Source: CAYNLG01 sp964397995 (GTDB lineage Bacteria > Planctomycetota > Phycisphaerae > FEN-1346). Taken from it: DNA of 57,840 nucleotides. Below the pieces are notes generated by a model that was given only the letters and a program-made list of their open reading frames with translations, was not told the DNA's origin and did no database searches. This document shows, piece after piece, positions 17,095-24,647 of the stretch. The stretch is taken from NCBI GenBank assembly GCA_964397995.1, contig CAYNLG010000016.1, positions 1-57,840 on the forward strand, written 5' to 3'. The stretch's first letter is position 1. Each line of letters starts with the position of its first letter. A program made the translations under genes and the position numbers.

Positions 17095-19509
17095 TCAGGC
17101 CTTCGTCTCGGTGTCGGTGTTGAGCGTCTCGGCGGGCGCGGCGCCTGCGGCGGCATGGCCGGGCGACTCGATGAGGATGGCGTCCACCGGGCACACGTTC
17201 ACGCACGTCCCGCACTGGACGCACGCCTCCTGGTCGACCTCGTGCGCTTCGTACGGCCGGGCCTCGATGGCGTCGGCCGGGCAGTGCTGGGCGCACCGGG
17301 TGCAGCCGATGCACTCGTCGGTGACGACGAAGCGGATAAGGCTCTTGCAGACGCCCGCCGGGCACCGGCCCTCCAGGTGGGCCTCGTACTCCGGCCGGAA
17401 ATACTGAAGCGTTGAGAGCACCGGGTTCGGCGCCGTCTGGCCCAGGCCGCAGAGGCTCCCGGCCTTGACCTGATGGCAGAGGTGCTCCAGTTCTTCCAGG
17501 TCGCCGTGTTTGGCCCGACCCTCGCAAACGGCGTTCAGAATCTCGAGCATCCGTCGCGTGCCGACGCGGCAGAACGTGCATTTGCCGCACGACTGGTCCT
17601 GGGTGAACTCCAGGAAGTACCGGGTGATATCGACCATGCAGTCGCTGTCGTCGAGGACGACGAGTCCGCCGGAGCCCATCATGGCGCCGAGGCGGGTCAG
17701 GTCCTCGTAGTCGACGGGCGTGTCGGCCAGATCCGCCGGGATGCAGCCGCCGGACGGCCCGCCGATCTGGACGGCCTTGAGGGTGCGGCCTTCCGGCACG
17801 CCGCCTCCGATCTCGTCGACGATCTGGCGGATGGTAATGCCCATGGGCACTTCGATCAGCCCGCCGCGCTCCACCTTGCCCGCCAGGGCGAAGGCCTTGG
17901 TGCCCTTGCTGAGGTCGGTGCCGAGGCCGGCGAACCGGGGCCCGCCCTCGCGCAGGATCCACGGGACGCTGGCGTAGGTCTCGACGTTGTTTACGAGGGT
18001 GGGCTTGCCCCAGAGGCCCCTCTCGGCGGGGTACGGCGGCCGGAAGCGGGGCATGCCGCGCCGGCCCTCGATGGAGGCCAGGAGGGCCGTTTCCTCGCCA
18101 CAGACGAACGCCCCCGCCCCCTCCATGATCTCCAGTTCCAAGCTGAAGCCGGTCCCGAGGATGCCCCCGCCCAGGTAGCCGCGCTCCTTCATCGTGGCGA
18201 TGGCGTCGCGGACGCGGTCGATGGCCAGGGGGTATTCGTGGCGGATGTAGAGGTGGCCCTTGTGGGCACCGACGACACGGGCGGCGATGGCGATGCCCTC
18301 CAGGATGCGGTACGGGTAGCATTCCAGGAGCATGCGGTCCATGAAGGCGCCCGGGTCGCCCTCGTCGGCGTTGCAGACGACGTAGCGCTGGGGGTCGTCG
18401 GCGTCGCGGACGGCCCGCCACTTGCGGGCGGTGGGGAAGCCCGCCCCGCCCCGGCCGCGCAGGCCCGAGCTCTCGATCGCCTCCAGGACTTCCTCGGGCG
18501 TCTGGTCCGTGACGGCCCGGCGCAGGGCCTCGAAACCGCCGCGGGCCTCGTATTCGTCGATATTCAGCGGGTCGAGCTCGCCGGCGTACTCGGTCGTGAC
18601 GCGGACCTGGGGGTCGACCACGGGGGCGACGTGCGGGTCGCGGACGTCGAAGGCGTACCGCTCGACGCCCGACCACGCCTCGTCCGTGAGCAGGCGGTTG
18701 ACCCAGCCGCTGGCGGCATGGCAGACCCGCCGAACGAGCCCCGGCCGGAAGTGCCGGAAAACGAGGTCGCGGGCGTCGTCAGGCCGCACCCCGGCGTAGC
18801 GGTGAGCGGCGCCGTCGGGGGTGACGATCTCGACCATGGGGGTCAGCCAGGCCATGCCCATGGAGCCGACGGTCTTGACGCGCGCGGGGGCGTCGATCTC
18901 GGCCACGGCGGCCCGCAGGGCGTCGTAGACCTGTTTCGATCCCCGGGCCATATCGGCGGAGTCGACGCTGATGCGGACCTCGCCGACGCCCGGCCCGGCG
19001 GCCCGGACGGGGGCGCCTTCGCCGCCCTCCGAGGCGGCCGCCTGCTGCAGAAAATCCTCGATGGCTTGGCCGACCATCTCCGGCCCGAGGTGCCCGTAGG
19101 TCAGCTTGTCGATCTGGACCACGGGGGCCAAGGTGCAGCAGCCGAGGCAGGCGACCTTCTCGACGGTGAACTGTTTGTCGGCGTCGGTGTCGTCGCCCTC
19201 GGGGATGTGGAGGTGGCGGCAGAAGGCGTCGGCCACCATCTGGGCTCCCGCGACGTGGCAGGCCGTGCCGACGCAGACGCGGATCATGTGCCGCCCCGCC
19301 GGCCGGTGCCGGAACTGGGTGTAGAAGGTCGACACGCCGGTAATCTCGGCCGGGGTGATCTCCGTCAACTCGCAGACCCGCCACAGGGCCTCCTCGGGCA
19401 GGTATCGGTAGTGCTCCTGGAGGGCCTGGAGGATGGGAATGGTCGCGCTGGGCTTGTGGCCCAGGCGGTCGATGACCTCATCCACGAATTGGAGGTCCAC
19501 GTCGCTCAC
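17095..19509 (-). CDS. NuoE-NuoF/HydB-like fusion, NADH-type flavoprotein
   Basis: 804 residues from a GTG at 19509 that overlaps the upstream stop (GTGA). Residues 1-160 are a NuoE/HydC-like domain with all four [2Fe-2S] cysteines (CVGTAC and CLGCC). A second thioredoxin-like segment (about 175-250) has lost them (GSMGMAW where GCxGxC is expected). The NuoF core follows with FMN/NADH motifs GRGGAGFPTARKW and NADEGDPGAFMDR, and the [4Fe-4S] site SCGKCTFC plus a later Cys in SLCGLGQ. Two ferredoxin clusters end the protein (CIGCTRCAQHCP, CVQCGTCVNVCP). The arrangement equals HydC plus HydB of bifurcating hydrogenases, or NuoEF. It is predicted to be cytoplasmic NADH oxidation or NAD+ reduction. 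No hydrogenase catalytic subunit is present in the window. Confidence 0.92.
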   Translation of the reverse strand: MSDVDLQFVDEVIDRLGHKPSATIPILQALQEHYRYLPEEALWRVCELTEITPAEITGVSTFYTQFRHRPAGRHMIRVCVGTACHVAGAQMVADAFCRHLHIPEGDDTDADKQFTVEKVACLGCCTLAPVVQIDKLTYGHLGPEMVGQAIEDFLQQAAASEGGEGAPVRAAGPGVGEVRISVDSADMARGSKQVYDALRAAVAEIDAPARVKTVGSMGMAWLTPMVEIVTPDGAAHRYAGVRPDDARDLVFRHFRPGLVRRVCHAASGWVNRLLTDEAWSGVERYAFDVRDPHVAPVVDPQVRVTTEYAGELDPLNIDEYEARGGFEALRRAVTDQTPEEVLEAIESSGLRGRGGAGFPTARKWRAVRDADDPQRYVVCNADEGDPGAFMDRMLLECYPYRILEGIAIAARVVGAHKGHLYIRHEYPLAIDRVRDAIATMKERGYLGGGILGTGFSLELEIMEGAGAFVCGEETALLASIEGRRGMPRFRPPYPAERGLWGKPTLVNNVETYASVPWILREGGPRFAGLGTDLSKGTKAFALAGKVERGGLIEVPMGITIRQIVDEIGGGVPEGRTLKAVQIGGPSGGCIPADLADTPVDYEDLTRLGAMMGSGGLVVLDDSDCMVDITRYFLEFTQDQSCGKCTFCRVGTRRMLEILNAVCEGRAKHGDLEELEHLCHQVKAGSLCGLGQTAPNPVLSTLQYFRPEYEAHLEGRCPAGVCKSLIRFVVTDECIGCTRCAQHCPADAIEARPYEAHEVDQEACVQCGTCVNVCPVDAILIESPGHAAAGAAPAETLNTDTETKA

Positions 19510-21359
19510 TTCGCCGCCTCGCCGATGCAGTAGAGGTGCTTCACGCCGCGCAGGTAAATGCGGCCGTCGACCATCGCCGGGGAGCAGTTGGACCGCTCTC
19601 CAAGGGCGGCGCGGCCGAGTTCCTCGTAGGTGTCGCCCGCGCCGACCTGGAGCATAACCCCTTTGGTGGTCAGCAGATAGATGCGGTCGCCGACCAGCGT
19701 GGGCGACCCGTTGAAGATCATGTCCTCGAGTTCCTGTTCGTAGAGCTGCTGGCCGTCGGCGGCACGGTAGCAGGCCCACATGCCGTCGGTCGAGAGGGTC
19801 CAGACGCGGGTCCCGTCGGTGAGGGGGCTCGTGGTGTCGGGCCAGAAGCCCTCGGCCCGCCAGACGACGTGGGACTCGGTAACGTCGCCGGCGCCATCGG
19901 GCCGGATGCCGCACAGCTCCGTGTCGACCGTCACGGTGAAGACCATCTCGCGGGACGCGACGGGGCTGCTCGCGACGTCGCCGCCCAGGACTTTGGCCCG
20001 CCACAACTCTTCGCCCGAATCGGGGTCGTACGCGATCGCCCACGGGTTGGCGGTGGTGAGGAGCTGGGTTCCGGCGACGGTCTCGACCACGGCGGGCGTC
20101 GACCACGAACCGGCCACTGGCCGCGTCACCTCCCAGACCGTCTCGCCGGTCTCCAGGTCGAGGGCCAGGAGCTTTGAGAGATTGTCGTCAGGGGTGCCCT
20201 GGTCGTTCTGGATGATCAGCGTGTTCTTGTGGATGAGGAGGGAACTGGCGTAGCCGTAGATGTTCTCGGGGACGCCAAAGCCTCGCTGCCAGACCTCCTC
20301 GCCATCGGGCGTGAAGCAGGCCACGTCGCCCGAGGCGAAGATGGCGCAGACGTACCGCCCGTCGGTCGCCGGGGTCGGGGCCGCCAGCCCCGTGCCCTCG
20401 TCGGGCTTGGGCGGCTCCGGCCGGTTGGTCATGGGCGTCGAGACGGCCATCGTCCACAGCATCTCGCCCGTGGCGGCGTCAAAGGCGTAGACCTCGCGCC
20501 TTTCCTCGGTCGCCCCGGTCAGGTAGACGCGGTCGCCCCAGACGACGGGCGAGCTCTGGCCGGGCAGCGGCACAATGACCTTCCAGAGGACGTTCCCGCC
20601 GCTCTCGCCGTCCCACTCGGTCGGGACCTTCTCACAGAGGCAGCGCCCTTGGCCGCGGGGGCCGCGGAACCGGCCCCAGTTGGCCAGCACCTCGGCCTCC
20701 GACGGGGGCGGCGGGCCTTTCGGCTCCGGCGCGGGGGCTTCCCCGCCGTCGCCGGGGCCGCCGGCCACCGTCTTCTGGGTCGGGTCATACGGCTCTATGG
20801 AACATCCGAGGCCCCACGCGATGGCGCCGGCGGCCAGCACCGCCGCCAAGCCACCCACGGCCCAGCGGGCCTGTCCGGCCGCCCGGGCCTCTGCCTGGGC
20901 CGCATCCTTTCGCGGTATGGGCACCGCGCTCTCCTTTCGTCCTTCGGTGGCCGCCCGGACGGCCACCACCCACACGACAAACGCCGCCAGAAGGACCACC
21001 ATGCCCTTCTCGGCGAGGGCCTGGCGGCGGAAGTACTCGGTGATGAGGGCGTAGTCCAAGTCCCGGGTCTCGGCCGTCAGGGCCTCGTTCCGCGGGTCCT
21101 CGCGGAGCCGGGCCTTCATGGCCGCCAGTTCGGGCGAATCGACCGGGTCGTCCAGCCGCATCCGCGCGTGGTTCCAGACCAGGATGGCGGCCACCAGGAC
21201 CATGACGGTGCCCGAGGTCCAGGCGGTCCAGACGGCCGCCACGCGCCACGGGCCCTCCAGGGGGCGGCCGCGATCGCGGGCCGTCGGGACCGCCTCGGCG
21301 GTGCTCGCCGAGCCGGGAACCGCGTCGGTCGTCGGGTTGTCGGTCACGTCCGGTGCCAC
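19506..21359 (-). CDS. Membrane-anchored PQQ-like beta-propeller protein
   Basis: 617 residues from a GTG at 21359 with GAGAGG upstream; the exact start is uncertain. Two N-terminal membrane helices flank a polar loop. A third helix ends in a Cys (IAWGLGCS, near residue 165). A propeller of about 400 residues follows, made of repeats such as VYAFDAATGEMLWTMAV, LLALDLETGETVWEV and AIAYDPDSGEELWRAKV. The propeller should lie outside the cytoplasm. I see no heme motif (CxxCH) and cannot confirm PQQ ligands, so a redox cofactor is not assured. The gene is in the middle of the redox operon, overlapping the NuoEF-like gene. Confidence 0.82.
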   Translation of the reverse strand: MAPDVTDNPTTDAVPGSASTAEAVPTARDRGRPLEGPWRVAAVWTAWTSGTVMVLVAAILVWNHARMRLDDPVDSPELAAMKARLREDPRNEALTAETRDLDYALITEYFRRQALAEKGMVVLLAAFVVWVVAVRAATEGRKESAVPIPRKDAAQAEARAAGQARWAVGGLAAVLAAGAIAWGLGCSIEPYDPTQKTVAGGPGDGGEAPAPEPKGPPPPSEAEVLANWGRFRGPRGQGRCLCEKVPTEWDGESGGNVLWKVIVPLPGQSSPVVWGDRVYLTGATEERREVYAFDAATGEMLWTMAVSTPMTNRPEPPKPDEGTGLAAPTPATDGRYVCAIFASGDVACFTPDGEEVWQRGFGVPENIYGYASSLLIHKNTLIIQNDQGTPDDNLSKLLALDLETGETVWEVTRPVAGSWSTPAVVETVAGTQLLTTANPWAIAYDPDSGEELWRAKVLGGDVASSPVASREMVFTVTVDTELCGIRPDGAGDVTESHVVWRAEGFWPDTTSPLTDGTRVWTLSTDGMWACYRAADGQQLYEQELEDMIFNGSPTLVGDRIYLLTTKGVMLQVGAGDTYEELGRAALGERSNCSPAMVDGRIYLRGVKHLYCIGEAAK

Positions 21360-21369
21360 GATGGGCCTC

Positions 21370-22845
21370 TCAGTGTGTCTTGGCGGGTTCGCCCGCCCGC
21401 AGGTGGGGCAGATCGCGATGACTCTCTCTGGCCTGGGGTTCGGCGACAATGCGCATCTTCTTGTGCCGGTCCCGCTCGACCGGACAGTACGCGAAGCAGC
21501 GGCCGCACGCCACGCATTTGGCCCGGTCGGCCTCGTAGTCCGTCCTTTTCCGCCGAATCGAAAGCTCGACGAACTTCAGTCCGACAACCAGGCCGACGAA
21601 GACGCCCAGCCAGGCCGCGCCGCCGGGGATGAACAGGCCCACCGTGTACATCGCCCCATTCCAGAGGGTCACGATCCAGTACGACCAGTGCCCCGTGTAG
21701 CCGGCGACGACGCCGGCGGCCTCGTCGTAGAGGTCCTCCGGGGAGCGGCCGGTCGTCCGGAAAGCCTCGACCTGGTCGGCCTGCTCGTCGGTCGGGTTCT
21801 CGAAGGTCCCCGCCTCGTCCATTCGCACGAGGTGGGCCAGCTCGACCCGCCGGTCGATACTCGCCAGGCATGGCCCCAGCCACCAGCCCAGGACGCCGCC
21901 GCCGACCAGAAGCACCGGCACCAGGGCCAGCACGGCCACGAGCCGGGCCTTGCCGGCGGTGCGGCTGGCGGTCGGCGAGGGCTCAACGGGCTTCAGGATG
22001 GCCCCGTACGGGCACGCGTCCTCACAGAGGCCGCAGCGGACGCACTCGGTCGGCGTGATGGTCACGCGCTTCCAGGACACGCGGCCCAGGACGCGGAAAA
22101 TGGCCCCGAGCGGGCACAGGTACCGGCAGTACGGCCGCCCCACGAAGAGGCCGACCCCCACGAAGAGGCCCGCCAGGAGCAGTAGATGGATGCCGCCGGA
22201 CGCGACGAATCCGTCCACGTCCACCATCCGGAAAATCGACACGAACGGGTCGTACTCGCAGATGATGTACCCGGAACCCATGATGGCGAGCAGCACGGCC
22301 AGACCCAGGTAGACGTACGCGAGCAGGCCCAGGCTGTGCTCCAGCCATGTCGGCACCCGCACGGGACGGACGAGGACGAGGTCCTGGACCGCCCCCAGGG
22401 GGCAGACGGCCCCGCAGAAGGTGCGGCCCCAAAGGAGCGTGCCGACCAGCGGGATGAGAAAGAACGCGGTCACCACAAGGGGCACCGCCAGGTCTTCGAT
22501 GCCGAAGGCCCCCTCGGCAACGTTCTGGATGGCCCCGATGGGACAGACACACCCCTGACGGATGAAGCCGAAGTACGCCACGGCCGCCACCGTCAGCCAG
22601 AGCAGGCCCCGGCGGGTCCGCCATTTCAGCGCGAGCAGCGTGGCCAGCACGATGAATCCGGCCAGGAGGGCCGTGTCGATGATCCCCCAGGCGGCGCTCT
22701 CGTGGACCGGCTGCTGGGCGGGCGTGTCGGTGTCCGGCAGGACGTACCCCGACTCGAAGTCGGGCGGCGGGAACCGCTCGACCGCCGTTGCCGCGTCGCC
22801 CACGGCCAGCAGCACCAGGAGCATGAGGCCGAGACGACGCGTCAA
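21370..22845 (-). CDS. NapH/NosR-like membrane polyferredoxin
   Basis: 491 residues. The best start is TTG at 22845, which overlaps the upstream stop (TTGA) and has AAGGAG at good spacing. A signal-like N-terminus and an extracytoplasmic loop precede about six helices carrying the membrane-face motifs GCVCPIGAIQN, FCGAVCPLGAVQD and YCRYLCPLGAI. A cytoplasm-type double ferredoxin motif (CVRCGLCEDACPYGAI) follows. A C-terminal pair of helices leads to a last cluster, CVACGRCFAYCPVERDRHKK. NapH, NosR and CcoG relatives pass electrons between quinols and Fe-S proteins across or along the membrane. It is encoded next to a Tat-exported ferredoxin, as in NapGH. Confidence 0.88.
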   Translation of the reverse strand: MTRRLGLMLLVLLAVGDAATAVERFPPPDFESGYVLPDTDTPAQQPVHESAAWGIIDTALLAGFIVLATLLALKWRTRRGLLWLTVAAVAYFGFIRQGCVCPIGAIQNVAEGAFGIEDLAVPLVVTAFFLIPLVGTLLWGRTFCGAVCPLGAVQDLVLVRPVRVPTWLEHSLGLLAYVYLGLAVLLAIMGSGYIICEYDPFVSIFRMVDVDGFVASGGIHLLLLAGLFVGVGLFVGRPYCRYLCPLGAIFRVLGRVSWKRVTITPTECVRCGLCEDACPYGAILKPVEPSPTASRTAGKARLVAVLALVPVLLVGGGVLGWWLGPCLASIDRRVELAHLVRMDEAGTFENPTDEQADQVEAFRTTGRSPEDLYDEAAGVVAGYTGHWSYWIVTLWNGAMYTVGLFIPGGAAWLGVFVGLVVGLKFVELSIRRKRTDYEADRAKCVACGRCFAYCPVERDRHKKMRIVAEPQARESHRDLPHLRAGEPAKTH

Positions 22846-23417
22846 CCCTCCGGCTCCTTATCCTTCAGGAGATAGGCCTGGCTCGCGGGAATCCTGCGGA
22901 ACGCGTCCGCCGGGCAGGCCTCGGCGATGCGGCAGAGGTTGCAGTTCAGGCACCGGTCGTGCCGCACCTGCAGGAACAGCGACCCGTTGCCGAACGCCTT
23001 GCACCCCTTCACGCACTTGCCGCACCCGATGCACAAGGCCTCGTCGATGGTGTGCTCGTAGAAGGGGTCCTCGACAAAAGTCCGTTTGATGGCCCCAACG
23101 GGGCAAAGCTGGTTCTCGGCGGCGGTCGAGAGTTCCAGCGGCTGCGGGTCAAAATACCCCGTACACAGGTCGCAGTAGCCGCACATCGCGAAGGAGTGGA
23201 CGCACTTGACGGCCGAGGGCGTCAGGACGCACTCGGTCGCGCACCGGCCGCACTCGATGCACTTGTTCGGGTCGAGCTGCCAGACAAGGTCCTCGCCGTC
23301 GGCGCGCGAGGCCATCGCCCCGGCCACGGCCGCGCCGCCCAGCACTCCGCCGCCTACCGTCAGCCGCTTCAGGAAGCGCCGACGCGAGATCGCCTTGGCG
23401 TCACCGGTCTCGGCCAT
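22842..23417 (-). CDS. Tat-exported NapG-like multi-cluster ferredoxin
   Basis: 191 residues from an ATG at 23417 behind GAGGAGA. A twin-arginine signal (SRRRFLKRL plus a hydrophobic stretch) is followed by 4Fe-4S motifs CIECGRCATEC, CGYCDLC, CIGCGKCVKGCK and CLNCNLC...ACP. An extra NQLCPVGAI segment is also present. That is enough for about four [4Fe-4S] clusters, as in NapG. Export as a folded Fe-S protein is implied by the Tat signal. It would exchange electrons with the NapH-like protein encoded downstream. Its start lies 17 bases inside the end of the upstream small gene. Confidence 0.88.
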   Translation of the reverse strand: MAETGDAKAISRRRFLKRLTVGGGVLGGAAVAGAMASRADGEDLVWQLDPNKCIECGRCATECVLTPSAVKCVHSFAMCGYCDLCTGYFDPQPLELSTAAENQLCPVGAIKRTFVEDPFYEHTIDEALCIGCGKCVKGCKAFGNGSLFLQVRHDRCLNCNLCRIAEACPADAFRRIPASQAYLLKDKEPEG

Positions 23418-23649
23418 CGGTCTCCTCATTTCCCAGGACGCGGCGTGCGGACATGGCCTGCGCGAGGCCACAATCGGCCAGCCAGCGGCATGTCCGGCAG
23501 CTGCCGCGGGTGTCGCAGGTCTGCCTCTTGAGGCCCTCGGCGCGGCCGCCTGTCAGGCGCCACGCCAGGCCGCCCAGCCCCACCAGGGCCAGGCCCCGCG
23601 CCGCCGCCCTGAACATCCGCCGGCGACCCTCGCTCCGGACATCGCTCAT
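23401..23649 (-). CDS. Small exported four-cysteine protein
   Basis: 82 residues from an ATG at 23649 that overlaps the preceding stop (ATGA). GRRRMFR plus a hydrophobic run (ALVGLGGLAW) resembles a short Tat-type signal or anchor. The rest has a compact C-x5-C-x2-C-x5-C pattern (CDTRGSCRTCRWLADC). I do not recognise a named family. The cysteine spacing could bind a metal or cluster. Its place between the NHL-like lipoprotein and the Tat ferredoxin, with overlaps on both sides, suggests a dedicated accessory or subunit of the redox complex. Confidence 0.75.
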   Translation of the reverse strand: MSDVRSEGRRRMFRAAARGLALVGLGGLAWRLTGGRAEGLKRQTCDTRGSCRTCRWLADCGLAQAMSARRVLGNEETDGRDR

Positions 23650-24647
23650 GGGGTTGCCTCCGCCACCTCGTCCGGTGTACGCACGAACACGCGGACCGTC
23701 TTCCGCTTCGGATCGGCCACCAGGACCCGTCCCCGGGCATCCACGGCCACGTCGGCCTCCATCGTGCCCTCGTCGAAGGCGTCCGGGGCGGCGACCACGC
23801 AGTCGAACCTCCCCTGGGGTGTATACCGCTTGACCCGCAGAAGGCTCCCCTTTTCACTCGTGAAAAACCCGCCGCGCGGCCCGATGGCCACGTGGGCCGG
23901 GTTGCAGCACCCCGAGAAGCCGTGAATCTGGACGGACGCCTCGCCCCAGGTGTCGACCAGCGACCCGTCCGGGGCGTAGCACTCCAGTTGCCGCCGACCC
24001 GTGTTGGCGACCCAGACGAACGTGCCCTCGACGGCCACGTCGCAGTACGGGCTCGGTATCTCCAGGCCGGGGATGTCCGCGTCCTCGTCCTTTCTTCCGA
24101 TACGGGCCTGAACCTGGCCGTCCCAACCGCATTTCAGAACCACGCGGTTGCCGGCGTCGGCCACGTAGACCGCCCCCTCGGAGGCCGCCACGGAGGTGAT
24201 ACGCCCCCGCGGGTCCAGGGCCCGCCAGTCCGTACGCTCGCCGGCGACGGTCCAGACGGCCACGTGCTCTCGGACACCGCCCTCGGACTCCTGCCGCACA
24301 CCGGCCACGAGCCGCCCGCCCGGCCCGTAGGCCAGGCAGCGGACCTCACCGGCCACCTCGTAGGTCGCCGCCGGCGCGGCCTCGGCCGAGAAGACCTTCA
24401 CCACCGGCCCGCCGGCGGCGGCGATCTGCCCCTCGGGCCCCGCTGCGACGGCGTGCAGGGCCTCCAGCCCCGGATCGACGGGGTCGGCCTCGGCGTACTT
24501 GACGAGGGCCGGGTCCACGGCCTTGAACTTCGAGACGTCGTACTGCCACTCGCTCGACGCCTCGAGCATCGGGGCCTCGGCCTCGCCGCACGCCGCCAGC
24601 GCCAGTGCCCCTAAACAGGCCGCCAGGGCCGGGAAAGCGCGCTTCAT
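23646..24647 (-). CDS. NHL-like beta-propeller lipoprotein
   Basis: 333 residues from an ATG at 24647, overlapping the upstream stop by 4 bases. The signal peptide ends in a lipobox (LALAAC). The mature part shows NHL/six-bladed propeller features: ITSVAASEGAVYVADAGNRVV, YCDVAVEGTFVWVANTGRRQLE, PAHVAIGPRGGFFTSEKG and ADVAVDARGRVLVADPKRK. Two adjacent cysteines occur in FSGCCNPAH. It is probably anchored to a membrane facing the periplasm. In the operon it would be a scaffold or sensing partner; no catalytic residues are obvious. Confidence 0.82.
   Translation of the reverse strand: MKRAFPALAACLGALALAACGEAEAPMLEASSEWQYDVSKFKAVDPALVKYAEADPVDPGLEALHAVAAGPEGQIAAAGGPVVKVFSAEAAPAATYEVAGEVRCLAYGPGGRLVAGVRQESEGGVREHVAVWTVAGERTDWRALDPRGRITSVAASEGAVYVADAGNRVVLKCGWDGQVQARIGRKDEDADIPGLEIPSPYCDVAVEGTFVWVANTGRRQLECYAPDGSLVDTWGEASVQIHGFSGCCNPAHVAIGPRGGFFTSEKGSLLRVKRYTPQGRFDCVVAAPDAFDEGTMEADVAVDARGRVLVADPKRKTVRVFVRTPDEVAEATP

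Noticed and set aside
17095..19509. NuoEF/HydB-like protein considered as part of an [FeFe] hydrogenase
   Set aside because: No H-cluster catalytic subunit or maturation gene is present in the window.
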